Below, piece by piece: positions 36,947-48,002 of a DNA stretch of 64,000 nucleotides. A program made the translations under genes and the position numbers. Under the pieces are notes generated by a model. That model worked only from the letters and a program-made list of their open reading frames with translations, did no database searches and had not been told where the DNA came from. The stretch lies in NCBI GenBank assembly GCA_033439685.1, contig JAUEDM010000001.1:1240001-1304000 (forward strand), given 5' to 3'. This stretch comes from Apodospora peruviana (lineage: Eukaryota; Ascomycota; Sordariomycetes; Sordariales; Lasiosphaeriaceae). Every line of letters starts with the position of its first letter. Within the stretch, counting starts at the first letter, position 1.

Positions 36947-37298
36947 ACAACATGAAAATGGGGGGATTTTGTTTGTTGACACACACGACAGAAAATAAGG
37001 AGAGAAGCTTGCGAATTTCGGGCCGGACAGAGGAACTGGGTAACTCAGGTAGCGTATGAACGAATGTATTGTATCAAGTCTTTTAAGGACCTCTTCTTTC
37101 AACCGTACTCAAGCAAAAACACAACTGGAGAGCGACATATAACCTATCATGTGCCATTTCAAGATTGAATTTCTCGAACTGCCATAGATATCCAGCCTGA
37201 AATTCAACACGGTAACGACCCAGTTCATTGCAAGAGTCAAAAATTGTAGACCAATCGAACACCAGAAAATTACCATTTCAATCTATCTAGGTATCTAT
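36947..37298. terminator. Convergent 3' flanks of the SPRY gene and NOP7
   Basis: The two genes end tail to tail 352 bp apart, so both 3' UTRs and polyadenylation signals must lie here. AT-rich sequence is present on both strands. I cannot assign the cleavage sites. Confidence 0.5.
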
Positions 37299-39317
37299 CT
37301 AAGCCTTGCCCGCTTTCTTCGCCGCCAGCTCCTTCTCCAACTTCCTCCTCTTGGCGCGGAGCTTCTCGTCTTCCGTGCTCTTCTTCTTGTTCGTGTACTG
37401 CATCTGCTCGAACAGCTTGCGCTTCTTCTTACTCAGCATGCCCTTGGCCCGCTCCAGGTCCTCGGCCTCCTCCTTCGCTTTCTTCTCCAGCTCCTTCCGC
37501 GCCTCCAGCTTGGCCTTCATCTTGGGGTCCACCTGCTTGCTCTTGACCTGCTTGCCCGAAATCTCGGCCTCCAACTCGCGCTGGCGCTGCAGCGTGGTGG
37601 CTGCCTCCTCGTCCTCGTCAGATGCTTCCTCCTCATCCTCTTCGTCTTCCTCGTCCTCTTCTCCCGAAAAGCCGCCAAAATCATCGTCTTCATCTTCGTT
37701 ATCGGAAGCCACGTCCATGTCGTTGTCAGACCCGGCTTCCTCCTCGTCTCCGTCGGCAATCTCGGCGTCGAGAGCCTCGGCTTCTGTTTCCTGAGCATCA
37801 AGAGGAAGAGTAGGATCGTACTGGCCCTCCTTGCTCTTGACGAAAGGACTCAGATGAGGCGGTAACGCTGCCCCAGGAGCGTAGTTTTCGGGGCTCTTGA
37901 TCTCTTCGTCGTTGACACAGTCCCACACCCACTGCGGCTGCACGTATATCCTGCCGGGATACCGCGCGTTAGGGCCGAGCTTCTGTGCCGTCTGGTTGTC
38001 CTCACCATCGCCACCGGCCTCCATAGCCGCCTGGACCACCGGCCGGTCGACAATCTGGTGGGTGATGGACGGGTCCGACTCGTCTGTGGTGAATGAGCCA
38101 TCGCCGAGGACGGAGTCCCAGCCTATCCTCTTGCAGCCAAAGGCGCGGAGGATGAACTCGAGCGGTTGACGAGGCGTCTCACGCGAAAGGTAGAAGGTGA
38201 AATTGGAGAAGAGCTTGGCAGGGTCGCTGCTGCTGTAGGACGGTTGGGGGAGAATGTCACCACCAGCGGCGACAGGCTCGAACTTGTCAATGGCATCGGA
38301 AGGCACCTCGGCCTCCTCCGCATCACCAGCGACGTCAGCCTCGGCGGGCTTGTCGCCGTTTGTGTCGTCCTCCTTCAACTGCCGCACAATCTTATCGACC
38401 TCGGCCTGGACTTTGGGGTCCGGGCCATGCTGCTCGGTCGACTCTCCATTGGTGATCGCCTTAGTCGCCTCGGCGTCCGTGGCAAGGTTGATGCCCTCAA
38501 GGGCAAAGGCGCCTAGCTCGCCACCCTGGTCGTCCTTCAGCTGGTCGAACTTGGGCGGGTACTTCAGACCGACCGACGTGTATAGCCTGTAGTTGACAAA
38601 GCCAAGCAGCGTCATGTAAAACTCAACAAAGGTTCCCATGATCCTGAAATCGATATCTCCCACGATCCTCTGGTTAAACTTGTAGGGCACCAACCACAGG
38701 ATGTCCTCACCTTGGATGTTGGCCTGGTAATATATCCCCTTGATAGATAGGAACGATTTGCGCAGGCTGTGGGAGACGATGAGGTAGTGCTGGAATTCGA
38801 GGCAGAGGCGCTCGCAGCGCGCTATCATCTTGGCGGGCACAGCCGAGGTGGAGGGGAGGTTGGCGAAGAGGAAGAGCATGGACAGGCAGTCGTCCAGATC
38901 CCGCAGCGCGTCGGCGAAGGTCGGGTAGCGCTCGCGGATAACGTGGTTAAGCGTATATCGCGGCTTGCCCGTCTTCTCAGGTCTGGCAGCATGGCGTTCG
39001 AAGCGGGCGGCATCCGAGACGTCGCCACGGCCGAGGGCTTTGGAGATCTTCTTCTCGAGTACCTTTTGGTCGCGGAATTTGGCCAACAGCGGCTCGTGGA
39101 GGAGGTACTGGATGTCCTTGGTGTAGTAAAAGGTGGTCGAGGCGGTGGCGGACTTGGAGACCTTCTTCTTGTTCCTAGGCTCACGCGGGTAGATGCCCTT
39201 CCAGATACAGAGTTTGCGGAAGTCGGGCAGGCTGATCTGCAGCTTTTTCACGGCCTGAGTGCGCGTGATGTAGTTCTTGGCCTGGCCGGCGACTCCTCTC
39301 TTCTTCACTTTGCCCAT
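37299..39317 (-). CDS. NOP7: Pescadillo homologue NOP7 (ribosome biogenesis)
   Basis: Nucleolar protein of the PeBoW complex (Nop7-Erb1-Ytm1), needed for 27S pre-rRNA processing and 60S subunit assembly. Single exon, 672 residues, with the ATG at 39317. The pescadillo N-terminal domain covers about residues 1-290, with GQAKNYITRTQAVKKLQISL near the start and FCIKGIYY- and YKFNQRIVGDIDFR-like conserved blocks near 185-220. A BRCT domain follows at about 362-472, from FSNFTFYLSRETPRQPLEF to YVQPQWVWDCVND. Next comes a strongly acidic run (about 519-572) and a Lys/Glu-rich coiled coil to the C-terminus, ending in basic clusters suited to nucleolar targeting. Length is somewhat above yeast Nop7 (605), mainly through acidic and linker sequence. 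It is divergent from PIG-U, with start codons 427 bp apart. Confidence 0.97.
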   Translation of the reverse strand: MGKVKKRGVAGQAKNYITRTQAVKKLQISLPDFRKLCIWKGIYPREPRNKKKVSKSATASTTFYYTKDIQYLLHEPLLAKFRDQKVLEKKISKALGRGDVSDAARFERHAARPEKTGKPRYTLNHVIRERYPTFADALRDLDDCLSMLFLFANLPSTSAVPAKMIARCERLCLEFQHYLIVSHSLRKSFLSIKGIYYQANIQGEDILWLVPYKFNQRIVGDIDFRIMGTFVEFYMTLLGFVNYRLYTSVGLKYPPKFDQLKDDQGGELGAFALEGINLATDAEATKAITNGESTEQHGPDPKVQAEVDKIVRQLKEDDTNGDKPAEADVAGDAEEAEVPSDAIDKFEPVAAGGDILPQPSYSSSDPAKLFSNFTFYLSRETPRQPLEFILRAFGCKRIGWDSVLGDGSFTTDESDPSITHQIVDRPVVQAAMEAGGDGEDNQTAQKLGPNARYPGRIYVQPQWVWDCVNDEEIKSPENYAPGAALPPHLSPFVKSKEGQYDPTLPLDAQETEAEALDAEIADGDEEEAGSDNDMDVASDNEDEDDDFGGFSGEEDEEDEEDEEEASDEDEEAATTLQRQRELEAEISGKQVKSKQVDPKMKAKLEARKELEKKAKEEAEDLERAKGMLSKKKRKLFEQMQYTNKKKSTEDEKLRAKRRKLEKELAAKKAGKA

Positions 39318-39744
39318 TTTCGGGTTGTTTTGTGGTGGTATCGATCAATTGGGGTTGTTGTTGTTGCGCGACGGAAAGATGTCTACACAGAGTCCGCTGG
39401 TGAACGGTGGGGCATTGGTTTTTTTGGCGGCAGCTTCATCCGCAACTTTTTTTCTGTTCTGCCTTCGCTTACTGCAACTTTTTTTTAGTGCCGAACCTGA
39501 CCGCTTCTCCACGATTAGATTAGAGGTTGGCGGCTGGTGGGCCATTGTGGGGTTAACTGTTCCTTTAGTGAAGTTGTGATGGAAGAGTCCTGTCAGCTGG
39601 CGCATCCTGTAACCCAGCTGCCAGCTGCCTCAGTGGCCCCGACATGAACTTGGCGGGTCATCTCCAACATGCGCCAAGGTGCAACAGTCTACGAAATAGT
39701 TCACAACGCATGTTGGCGATGGCGAATTGAGCGAGATCACACAA
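39318..39744. promoter_or_regulatory. Divergent promoter between NOP7 and PIG-U
   Basis: 427 bp separate the two start codons, so both core promoters and leaders must share it. Runs of T on the plus strand (near 39447 and 39480) and GTT repeats near 39355 are visible. No TATA box is obvious. Confidence 0.6.
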
Positions 39745-41167
39745 ATGGATGACGGAAAGGTCACCCTGGGGAGGACGGCAGGGCTGTATATTGGTGCTGC
39801 CGTCTTGCGACTTTCTCTTTTTACCCTCTTTCCCGGGCTCCCAGACCTGTTGACCGGCCGTGTCGAGATCTCGACCCCCGTGACAAGCTTCAAGCGATGT
39901 AAGCCCATGCTATGTTTCCCCTCTCTCCCTGCGAATCCAAGCTGACCTATCTTTTAAAACGCACAGTACAAGAAGGTCTCTTCCTCTACAACCACAATGT
40001 CTCCCCGTACGACGGTGGCGTCTATCACCAAGCGCCCCTCTTCCTGCCGCTCTTCTCCCTGCTCCCGAGCTTCGCGACACTCCCAATCTTCACCTTCATC
40101 CTCTACATCGCCGTCGATCTTCTGAGCGCCAATGCCCTGTTTAAGATCGCAAACTCTGGAGAGGCCGGCTCGTCCGCTCTCTTTACCTCTCCGCGCCGGG
40201 ACAAGCGTTGGAGTGGCCCTGTGGTTGCCGCTGTGTAGGTCAACAACAGCCCCTTAACCCCTTACCCCTGACTACGATAAGCGATCCGCTGACACGCAAC
40301 AGCTTCTTGTTCAATCCCTTCACCATAGCAACATGCATCGGGCGGCCCACCAGTGTGTTCACGACATGCGCCATCCTTCATGCCATAGCCAAGGCGGTCG
40401 CAGGAGCGCCTTTCACTGCAATGGTCGCCCTCTCCTTCGCCGCCTACCTCTCCATGTACCCGCTTCTGCTCCTCCCACCACTCCTTCTTCTCGCCTACGA
40501 CAGACAGCGGCTCCCCAAAGGGATCACCGCGAAGCCATCCGGCCTTACCTTCGCAGCATCTCATCTGCTCGTCGTCGTCGGCGTTCTCAGCGCCCTTTTC
40601 GGCATGTCGTATCTCATGACGGGCTCCTGGGAATTCCTCCCCTCCACCTACGGCATCCAGCTGACGCTGTCGGACCTCACCCCCAACGTCGGTCTCTGGT
40701 GGTACTTCTTCATCGAGATGTTTGACTCCTTCCGCTCCTTCTTCCTTGCCGTCTTTTGGCTGCACCTGTCCGCATACGTCGGCGGCCTGACCGTGCGCAT
40801 CCGCCGCCAGCCCTTGGCGGTTATCACGCTGCTGCTCGGCATTTTTACCATCTTCAAGCCCTACCCGAGCATCAGCGACTCCTCGCTGTTTCTCGCGCTG
40901 GTCCCGCTGTACCGTCACGTCTTCCCGCTGATGCGCTACACCTTCCTCGTCGCGGCGATTATCCTTTATACCGTCTTCCTCGGCCCGGCGTTCTATCATC
41001 TGTGGATCTACGCGGGCAGCGGGAATGCCAACTTCTTCTACGCCATCACGCTGGTCTGGGGGCTGGGCTTGAGCCTGCTGGTGTGTGACTTGACCTTTGC
41101 TGTTCTTAGGGATGAATGGGAGGTTGAGCGGCCCGAGATGGTGGGCAAGGAGATTAGACAGATATAA
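39745..41167 (+). CDS. GAB1: GPI transamidase subunit PIG-U (Gab1/Cdc91)
   Basis: Multi-spanning ER membrane subunit of GPI transamidase, which attaches preassembled GPI anchors to proteins. Three exons: 39745-39898, 39967-40234 and 40303-41167. Both introns are 68 nt, with CTGAC branch sites, and the product is 428 residues. Family marks include QEGLFLYNHNVSPYDGGVYHQ after the first helix, the FLFNPFTIATCIGRPTSVF segment, and GLWWYFFIEMFDSFRSFF, followed by repeated hydrophobic helices to the C-terminus. Length matches PIG-U/Gab1 (about 400-435). The ATG at 39745 gives MDDGKVTLGRTAGLYIGAA and places the first membrane helix directly after it; an in-frame TTG lies 18 bp upstream. The gene converges with ROK1. 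Confidence 0.95.
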
Positions 41168-41560
41168 ACGGGGAAGGTATCTGTAAGTCACAGAGAAAGA
41201 TGGTGCTATTATCACTGTTACCGGTTCCTATTGTGTTTAGAAAGGCATTGGTCGAATCGTGTCAAAGTCTCTCCCACTCTTTAGATATGGTGTCTGTACC
41301 ACAAATCCCCCCATCCTGATCAAGCGACTCTGATGGGTGCATTATCCTACAGCCTGGACCGTATTTGTTAGCATGAGTAGCATTTTGATTTAAAAAGGCC
41401 CCCAGGGGCGCGTGTACCATCACAAATTGAGAGGTTTATTATATATTTTTCAACGCAATTGATTAGGACGCTCAGTGACATACACACTGGTGACTGGGGT
41501 TATCAATATCAGCCCATCATGCATACCTATACATATATTACCAACTGTACTCCTTTTCGC
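41168..41560. terminator. Convergent 3' flanks of PIG-U and ROK1
   Basis: The tail-to-tail gap is 393 bp, AT-rich in its right half (near 41440-41560). Both 3' UTRs must lie here. I see no coding sequence. Confidence 0.5.
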
Positions 41561-43879
41561 TCAATCGTCCAACCCACCCCATTCTTCGGTATCGTTCCCA
41601 CCTCCACCTACTACATTATCACCACCACCACCAGCAGCCTCCCTCTTCTGCATCTTCTTCCGCTTCTTGCTCGCCTCGATCGCCTGCACCCGGTTCCTCT
41701 CCCTCTTGAGATCCCAGGTACTCTTAGTCGTGATGGTCGCCCTGCCGCCCGTCCGGCGCGACTCAACACCCCTGACCTTCAACTTGCGCTTATCATCCTT
41801 GGCGACCTTGGGCAGCGCGTCAAGCAGCCACTTCTGCACGGCCGCGCCGTCCTGCCCGCTCTTACCAGCCTGCTTCTCGCTCATGGCGATGACGTTGGCC
41901 ACGCTCTTGACGAACGGGATGTCGTCCTTGGTGTAAAACGTAACCGCCACACCGCCCTCGCGGCCCGCGCGACCCGTTCGCCCCGCGCGGTGCACGTACG
42001 CGGCCGCCGAAGTGGGGACGTCGTAGTTGACGATCCCGTTGACACCGGCAAAGTCGACGCCGCGCGCGAGCACGTCCGTCGTGATCAGCACCCAGACCTC
42101 ACCCGCGCGGAAGCGGGCCATGATCTTGGAGCGGACCGAGCCGGGCAGAGACGAGTGCAGGACCGCGACGCGAGCGGAACCGCCTGCCTCCAAGGGGATG
42201 TCGTACTTGAGCTCGTCGTGTAGCGCCTGGGCACGCTCGATGGTCTGCGTGAAGACGAGGAACGGGGGGCGCAAGGGCGGGCCGGAGTCGGCGGGGTGGA
42301 GGAGCTGGCGGAGGGCGAGGAGCTTGCCGGGCTCGGTGGCGGTGTAGATTAGCTTATGCGTGATGTTGGGCACAGCGGTGTCCTTGAGGCCGACGACAAG
42401 ACGGATTAAGGGTTTCGGGCTGCATTTGACACGCTTGCAGCGTTTGGAGATCTCGTTCGCGATGAGAGCCTCGATATTGGACGCCATGGTGGCGGACCAG
42501 CAGGTCAGACTAAGGTCCGGATTCGAACAGGCTTTCCAGATTGTCATCGTCTGTTTGCGGAAGATTGGGTCGAGGAGCACGTCGGCTTCGTCGAGGATGA
42601 GAGACCGCACTTGCGGCAGGGACTTTTTCACGCCTGATTTGCCACCAGACAAGAAGTTGAGCAAGATCTTGGGCGTTGTGACCAGAATATCCACCTTCGC
42701 AGGCGGTTTCGCAGCCGCTGCGGAGGAGTCTTTCTTGTTTGCGGCTGCCTCATCGTGCTCAGCATTCGATTCCTCCTCTTCTTGCTCACTCCCGTCCGCC
42801 GAGGCAGTGCCGGCCTCGCTCTCGTTGTCGCTCTCACCCTCGCTGTCCTCTTCTAGGGAAGCACCTTCCCGTTCTGGTTGGTCCTCCATTTTCACGTCTT
42901 CTGCCGCAAGCCGCAGGCTCTTCTTCATGAGAACTACCCGCACGTCGGTGCCAATGGCAAGTTTGCGCCCCTCGTTGACAATCTGACTGGCAAGCTCTCT
43001 CGTAGGTGCCACCACAATTGCGGCCAATACGTGCTCGCCATCCTGACCATCACCCTCGCTCTTCTTCCTCCGCCGTAGAATACTATCAATGGCAGGAATC
43101 AAGAAACTGATCGTCTTTCCGCTTCCCGTCGGTGCCACACCCAGAAAGTCAATCCCTCTCCCCACATTTATATCGTCCACATCCTTGGCCTTCTTTAGTG
43201 CCGTCTTCGGCTGTAGCTGCAGCGGCAAGCTGCCGATCTGCACCTCCGTCGGCGCCCTAAAGCCTTGCCGTGTAAGGTTGTCGGCCAGCTGCGGCGAGAC
43301 CCCGTATACATGCCGCAGCTCGCCAAAAGAGTTCAGCGGTTGTGTATAGATCTGCTTCTTGTCATCCTTGGACTCGCCGCTCTTCGCACTCTGCTTCTTC
43401 TCGTCATCCTTTGATTTCTTTGCCTTTTTTTCCTTGGGCGGCTTGGTGGCTGCCGCTGCCTGCTCTGTCCTCCCGGAAAACACAGTAAGTTTCAAGCGAT
43501 GTGACCGGAGGATCTGGCGGCACTCGTCTTCGTCGAGTAGCTTCACTTTGCGCTTGGGCGGCTGCTCCGTCTGCTCGGCAGCAATGGTCCTTTGCTTCGA
43601 ACTCGCTTCATTCGTCGCTGGTTTCGGCGCGAAATAGTCGACGTCGCTTAGAGCAACCTCTTCGTCATCTTCGGCCGCTTTCTCGTCCCGTGCACCATTT
43701 CTTCTCTTCCTCTTCTTGCCTCTTGTCGCGCCGCCGACGTCGTCGTGGAAAAACTGCGGGTTGGGAAGGGCTCCGGACGATGGAAGAAGTTGCGCTGCGC
43801 CGCTTGCACTTGCGCCCGCACCATGTGTACACTTCTTAGTTGGCTTGATGCCTCGAGAGAGGACTTTGAGAATGTCCAT
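41561..43879 (-). CDS. ROK1: ATP-dependent DEAD-box RNA helicase ROK1
   Basis: Nucleolar helicase needed for 18S rRNA processing and 40S assembly; yeast Rok1 works with Rrp5. Single exon, 772 residues. The start MDILKVLSRGIKPTKK resembles other Rok1 proteins. Visible helicase motifs, with rough positions, are: the Q motif (GFRAPTEVQIGSLPLQL, about 205), motif I APTGSGKT (about 250), Ia PTRELA, the VTTPKILL position, II DEAD (about 430), III SAT (about 463), V TTDVLARGVDF (about 600) and VI HRAGRTGRAGREG (about 636). An acidic insertion of about 65 residues (EDSEGESDNESEAG and following) sits inside the first RecA domain, between Ia and the TTP motif. The C-terminus is basic. It lies upstream of the IleRS 3' end in the same orientation. 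Confidence 0.96.
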   Translation of the reverse strand: MDILKVLSRGIKPTKKCTHGAGASASGAAQLLPSSGALPNPQFFHDDVGGATRGKKRKRRNGARDEKAAEDDEEVALSDVDYFAPKPATNEASSKQRTIAAEQTEQPPKRKVKLLDEDECRQILRSHRLKLTVFSGRTEQAAAATKPPKEKKAKKSKDDEKKQSAKSGESKDDKKQIYTQPLNSFGELRHVYGVSPQLADNLTRQGFRAPTEVQIGSLPLQLQPKTALKKAKDVDDINVGRGIDFLGVAPTGSGKTISFLIPAIDSILRRRKKSEGDGQDGEHVLAAIVVAPTRELASQIVNEGRKLAIGTDVRVVLMKKSLRLAAEDVKMEDQPEREGASLEEDSEGESDNESEAGTASADGSEQEEEESNAEHDEAAANKKDSSAAAAKPPAKVDILVTTPKILLNFLSGGKSGVKKSLPQVRSLILDEADVLLDPIFRKQTMTIWKACSNPDLSLTCWSATMASNIEALIANEISKRCKRVKCSPKPLIRLVVGLKDTAVPNITHKLIYTATEPGKLLALRQLLHPADSGPPLRPPFLVFTQTIERAQALHDELKYDIPLEAGGSARVAVLHSSLPGSVRSKIMARFRAGEVWVLITTDVLARGVDFAGVNGIVNYDVPTSAAAYVHRAGRTGRAGREGGVAVTFYTKDDIPFVKSVANVIAMSEKQAGKSGQDGAAVQKWLLDALPKVAKDDKRKLKVRGVESRRTGGRATITTKSTWDLKRERNRVQAIEASKKRKKMQKREAAGGGGDNVVGGGGNDTEEWGGLDD

Positions 43880-44438
43880 GGCTGCTTATTCGTCCAGCTG
43901 GGATTGAATCTGTGGGGATCGTCGCGACTTGATGGTCGTGGACTTGGTGATGTGGCAGCAAATTTTTTCAAGATCGAGTTGAATATCCGTACATTAAAAA
44001 AATCGCCCGGCCCCGCAGTGAACCACTGTGCTGCAGATAGCGGGCTGCAGGGGAGCTCCCGCGCTGAGCGGGGCCGTGGTCGGGGCCGAAACGGCCAAAT
44101 CTACGGATAGGTAGGTAACGGAAGGCGGACAACAATGACTTACAAGTCCCCTTGGCAGCCTTATGTCTTATGGTCTACCTATGCTAACATACCAAATTTG
44201 AAAGGGATGTAAAGTCGAATGCAAAACATCGACAGCCAGTGAGGAAGCCTAGGGTATTGATATTTGAGGTTCTGTCTGATGGTGACCAGGAGCTGCTATC
44301 ACATGTAACCAGATGTGAATGTATTACGCCAATATGAACGGGGCGGTATCCATTTATACTTCCATCCAATATAATACAACATCTAATAATGTACAAGCTA
44401 TCATTGAACACAAAGACATAATCCGTACAAGGCTCGAT
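43880..44438. promoter_or_regulatory. ROK1 promoter region and 3' flank of IleRS
   Basis: 559 bp separate the ROK1 start from the end of the IleRS gene upstream. On the ROK1-coding strand, positions 43970-43960 read TGAAAAAATTT, close to the RRPE element (TGAAAAATTTT) found before many ribosome-biogenesis genes in ascomycetes. It lies about 80 bp before the ATG. The match is short, so this is suggestive only. No further gene is seen. Confidence 0.35.
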
Positions 44439-47400
44439 TTATTCTACAGCCTCTCCGACAAGATGCTCACACCGACCACACAGCACCTCCGGCTCCGGGG
44501 CAACGTACCGATAGCACCTAGGACATTTCGCCTGCTTAGGAGGCAGCACTGATGCCTTCAGTTCCAAGCCGTCCACCTCAAACGTCTGGTCGTACCTCCA
44601 TACATCGACACCCAGATTCTCAACCGAAGGTCCCTCGCCAATCAGCTCGACAGAGGAGACCACAAACATGTCTGCCAGGTCATCTTTGTACTTCTTAAAG
44701 AGCTCAAACGACTTGGAGTCCTTCGGAACGGCGAGCACCACAGAGCATTGCAACGATGAGCCCATTGCCTTGTTCTCGCGCGCAGTTTCGGCTGCAAGCT
44801 TGATCGCGGCATGGGCCTTCATTAATGTCGGCATATCCGCCCGCAACTCTAACTCGTCAAGGGTCAAGCGGCTTGGGTCGATGACGGGCGAGTTGTATAA
44901 CTGATGGAGGGGGTGAAGGACAGATCTACAAAGCAACCCACGCCGTAAGTATCAAGCAAACGGTAGTCGGTATTCTAGGGATGAAACTCACGGATCTTCT
45001 TTCATCCACGCCGGGCGATGGTCCCAAGCCTCCTCGACCAAGACCGGCGTGATGGGTGCCAACATCCGCAAAACCCCCATAAAGATGGGCTCTAGGACTC
45101 CGCCCCCGTCTACGCAGTACAGTCTATCTTTCAGCGCCTCGATGTAGAAAGCAGAGAGGTCGTTTGTGATCCACCGGTTCAGGCTGCTGAAGGCCTTGTT
45201 GAAGTCGTAGTTGTCGTAGTGTTTCCCCACCTCCTCCATGGCGTCCCTCAGCTGGAAGATGGCGATATGATCGAGCGTCGTGAGCGGGGATGTCCGGGCA
45301 GATTTGTGCATCGAGCCAGTCAGCATCTTGATGATCACGCGGTACTTGATCAGCGACTGGTGGATGGCTTTCAGTACCGGCTCGCCGAGCACGATATCTC
45401 GGGTGTATTCGCTGCTGATAACCCAGAGCCGCAAGGCATCCGGGCCGAGCGCATCCTTGATGACTGGCGCATTCGCTCCATCCTTCGCCTTCTTTTTGGT
45501 CTTGAGAGAGGGCAGCAGCGACCCATCCATGACTTGGTCCGCCGAGACGATGTTGCCTAGCGACTTGGACATTTTCTTGCCGTCCTGATCCAAGGTAAAG
45601 CCATGCGTGATTAGTGTCTTGAAGGGCGACAGTCCAAGTGCAGTGGTGGTGCTGGCTGACGTCGCATTCTGGTTCACCATAGCGGCCACTCTTGTCAGGA
45701 GACTCGACTGGAACCACCCACGATGCTGGTCGGAGCCTTCGAGATAGACATCTGCTTGCCCATCCATCTGGGTCCAACTGCTACCGCTGTCAAACCAAAC
45801 ATCCATGGTATCCTTGCCTCGAGTGTATTCTAACGGTGTACCTTGGTCGTTTCGGCCTAGAAGCGAAGGGTGAATCCAAGCCGGGTCATTGGGCGCGTCG
45901 GTCCACCAAGCATCAATTCCTCTCTTCTTGATGACAGAGATGATATGATCGATTGATTCCTCAGTCATTACTGCTTCACCATTAGAAGTATATAGTGCAG
46001 GAATTGGTACACCCCATGCGCGTTGTCGTGAGATGCACCACTCGCTTCGCCCTTTGATGAAAGACTCGAGCCTGTTCTTCCCAGCCTCAGGCACGAACCG
46101 CACCTGGTCGAGCGCCGCCAGGGCTTCTTGCTTGATAATGCCGACATCGGCAAACCATTGAGCCGTTGCCCTTATTATTATGGGCTGTTTCGTTCGCCAA
46201 TCATATGGGTACTTGTGTTTGTAGTTGTGCACATCGAGAACGTGATCACCAAGCAGCTTGAGGACGGCATCACTCCCACCTTGAAGAACGGAAATACCCC
46301 GCAGTTTCTCGGGATTGTCAGGGTATGCATCTTCGGTGAACAGACCGTCGTTATCGACTGGTGCAGATACTGGCAGACCAAGTGACCTGGATACTAAGTA
46401 GTCATCGAATCCGTGCCCGGGGGCAATGTGAACAAGACCGCTTCCAGATTCCGCTGTGACGAACGGAGCATGGAATATGGGCCGCAGGTTAGCCTTTCTC
46501 CCTTCAAGAACACTGGTGTACGTGAATCGGGTAAGTTGGGTTCCCTTGACGCTGGCGATGATCTCTGGAGCAGTCTCCTCTCCCCAGAGCACCTTTGCCA
46601 CACGAGCCAGGCAACCTTCGGCAACTAGGAGCGCATCATCGCCGGATCGGACGATATGGTAAGTAAAGTCTTCGTGTACAGCAACAGCTTGATTGGCAGG
46701 CAGAGTCCAGGGTGTGGTTGTCCATATAACGGCATATAGACTGCCGGTTAAGTGTTCCATGCCGGAAATAGCGTGGCCGTCCAGCGAGACGGGGAATTTG
46801 ACATATGCGGCCTTGGAGATGTGGTTTTCGCTGTACTCCAACTCCGCTTCTGCCAAAGCAGTACCCGAGGATGGCGACCAGTAGACGGGCTTGTATCTGC
46901 GATATACCAATCCTCGGCCAATCATCTTCTGGAAGAGGCGCAGCTGGCGCATTTCATACTCTGGGTCCATGGTTGTCCACCGTCTGTCCCAGTCGCTCAT
47001 GACGGCATATGTACGAAAGCTCTTCATCTGTTCCATAATGGTCTTGGAGGCGAGGGCACGCGCTGCCTTCCGAATCGCCCCGGCAGACATGCGTTTTCCT
47101 GCGGCGGCGCCGACGGCCTTCAGCTCGATGGGAAGTCCATGACAGTCCCACCCTGGTATGTAGGATACTCTCCGCCCTGTTTATAGCAGCACCAACAGTC
47201 AGAAAGAAGCTCCAAGAATCAGCAATTGACCGTCACATCACACCTTGCTGGACCTTCACCCGGAGTATGATGTCCTTGAGGATCTTGTTCAGGGCGTGGC
47301 CAGCGTGGAGGCTGCCGTTCGCATAGGGCGGGCCATCGTGTAAGACAAAAGTGCCATCAGCCGGGCGGTTGGCAGCTTGCCATTTGTAGAAATCATCGGC

Positions 47401-47562
47401 GCATCGTTGGATATATTCGTCGCGACGTTGCGGTTGAGGACGCGGTCTGGGTTAGTCCGAAAATGTGAGCTACAGCTATGCGGTGCGAGGAACTTGAAGG
47501 AAATCGACTCACGGAAATGTCGATTTGGGCAGCTTCAATGTTAAAGCCCAACTCTTCGACAT
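44439..47562 (-). CDS. ISM1: Mitochondrial isoleucyl-tRNA synthetase
   Basis: Class I aminoacyl-tRNA synthetase that charges mitochondrial tRNA-Ile. Four exons on the minus strand: 47562-47513, 47446-47244, 47176-44992 and 44925-44439. The introns are 66-67 nt with GTGAGT or GTGTGA donors, giving 974 residues. The N-terminus MSKSWALTLKLPKSTFPPRP is basic and lacks acids, as for a mitochondrial presequence. The signature HAGH (HIGH motif, about residues 64-67) and KMSKS (about 617) are intact. GWDCHGLPIELK, the editing-domain sequence WTTTPWTLPANQA, and DVWFDSGSSW are present. The C-terminal zinc-binding segment reads CPRC...CGRC (about 946-965). The 50-nt first exon is easily missed: without it the open frame appears to start at an internal Met. 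The gene is divergent from the one at 48003. Confidence 0.96.
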
Positions 47563-48002
47563 TGTCTCTGACAGCACATGTTACGAGTGCCGACCGAGAT
47601 GCCCGCAGAGAAGGCAAGGCTGTAATCCAGATTCCAGAAGAAGTGAAGCTAAATTTCCTTGGGTCCCCAATTTTTTTCAGTCGCGATTTGGACGCGGCAA
47701 GGTGCCAATCATCACAGTGCCTGTAAGCTGCAAGCCACAGCTGCAAGGCTGACGCTGCGGCTCTCCCGCAACCCCACGTCACATCATTGACGGAAGGTTC
47801 CTTGTTGGGACGAACGTCTGTACCTGCCCGTGTCTTGCTGTCGCCTCTCTCAACAGTTCTCACATGCCAGCACTCGTTCTGGCTTTACACTATTAAATGA
47901 TTACGGTGATTACCTCTACTCTGCTCATTAAATCTCCTCTCTTTCCCCAAAATGCCCATTGGTGACTTCAAAAGACATACTTCAACGACATAAGCCAATG
48001 CA
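47563..48002. promoter_or_regulatory. Divergent promoter between mitochondrial IleRS and the gene at 48003
   Basis: 440 bp separate the two start codons, so both promoters lie here. No TATA box is evident. AT-rich sequence sits just before the plus-strand gene (about 47885-47945). Confidence 0.6.

Noticed and set aside
46954..47151. Basic open frame on the minus strand near the IleRS start
   Set aside because: It is a shifted-frame shadow of the IleRS exon that encodes GWDCHGLPIELK.
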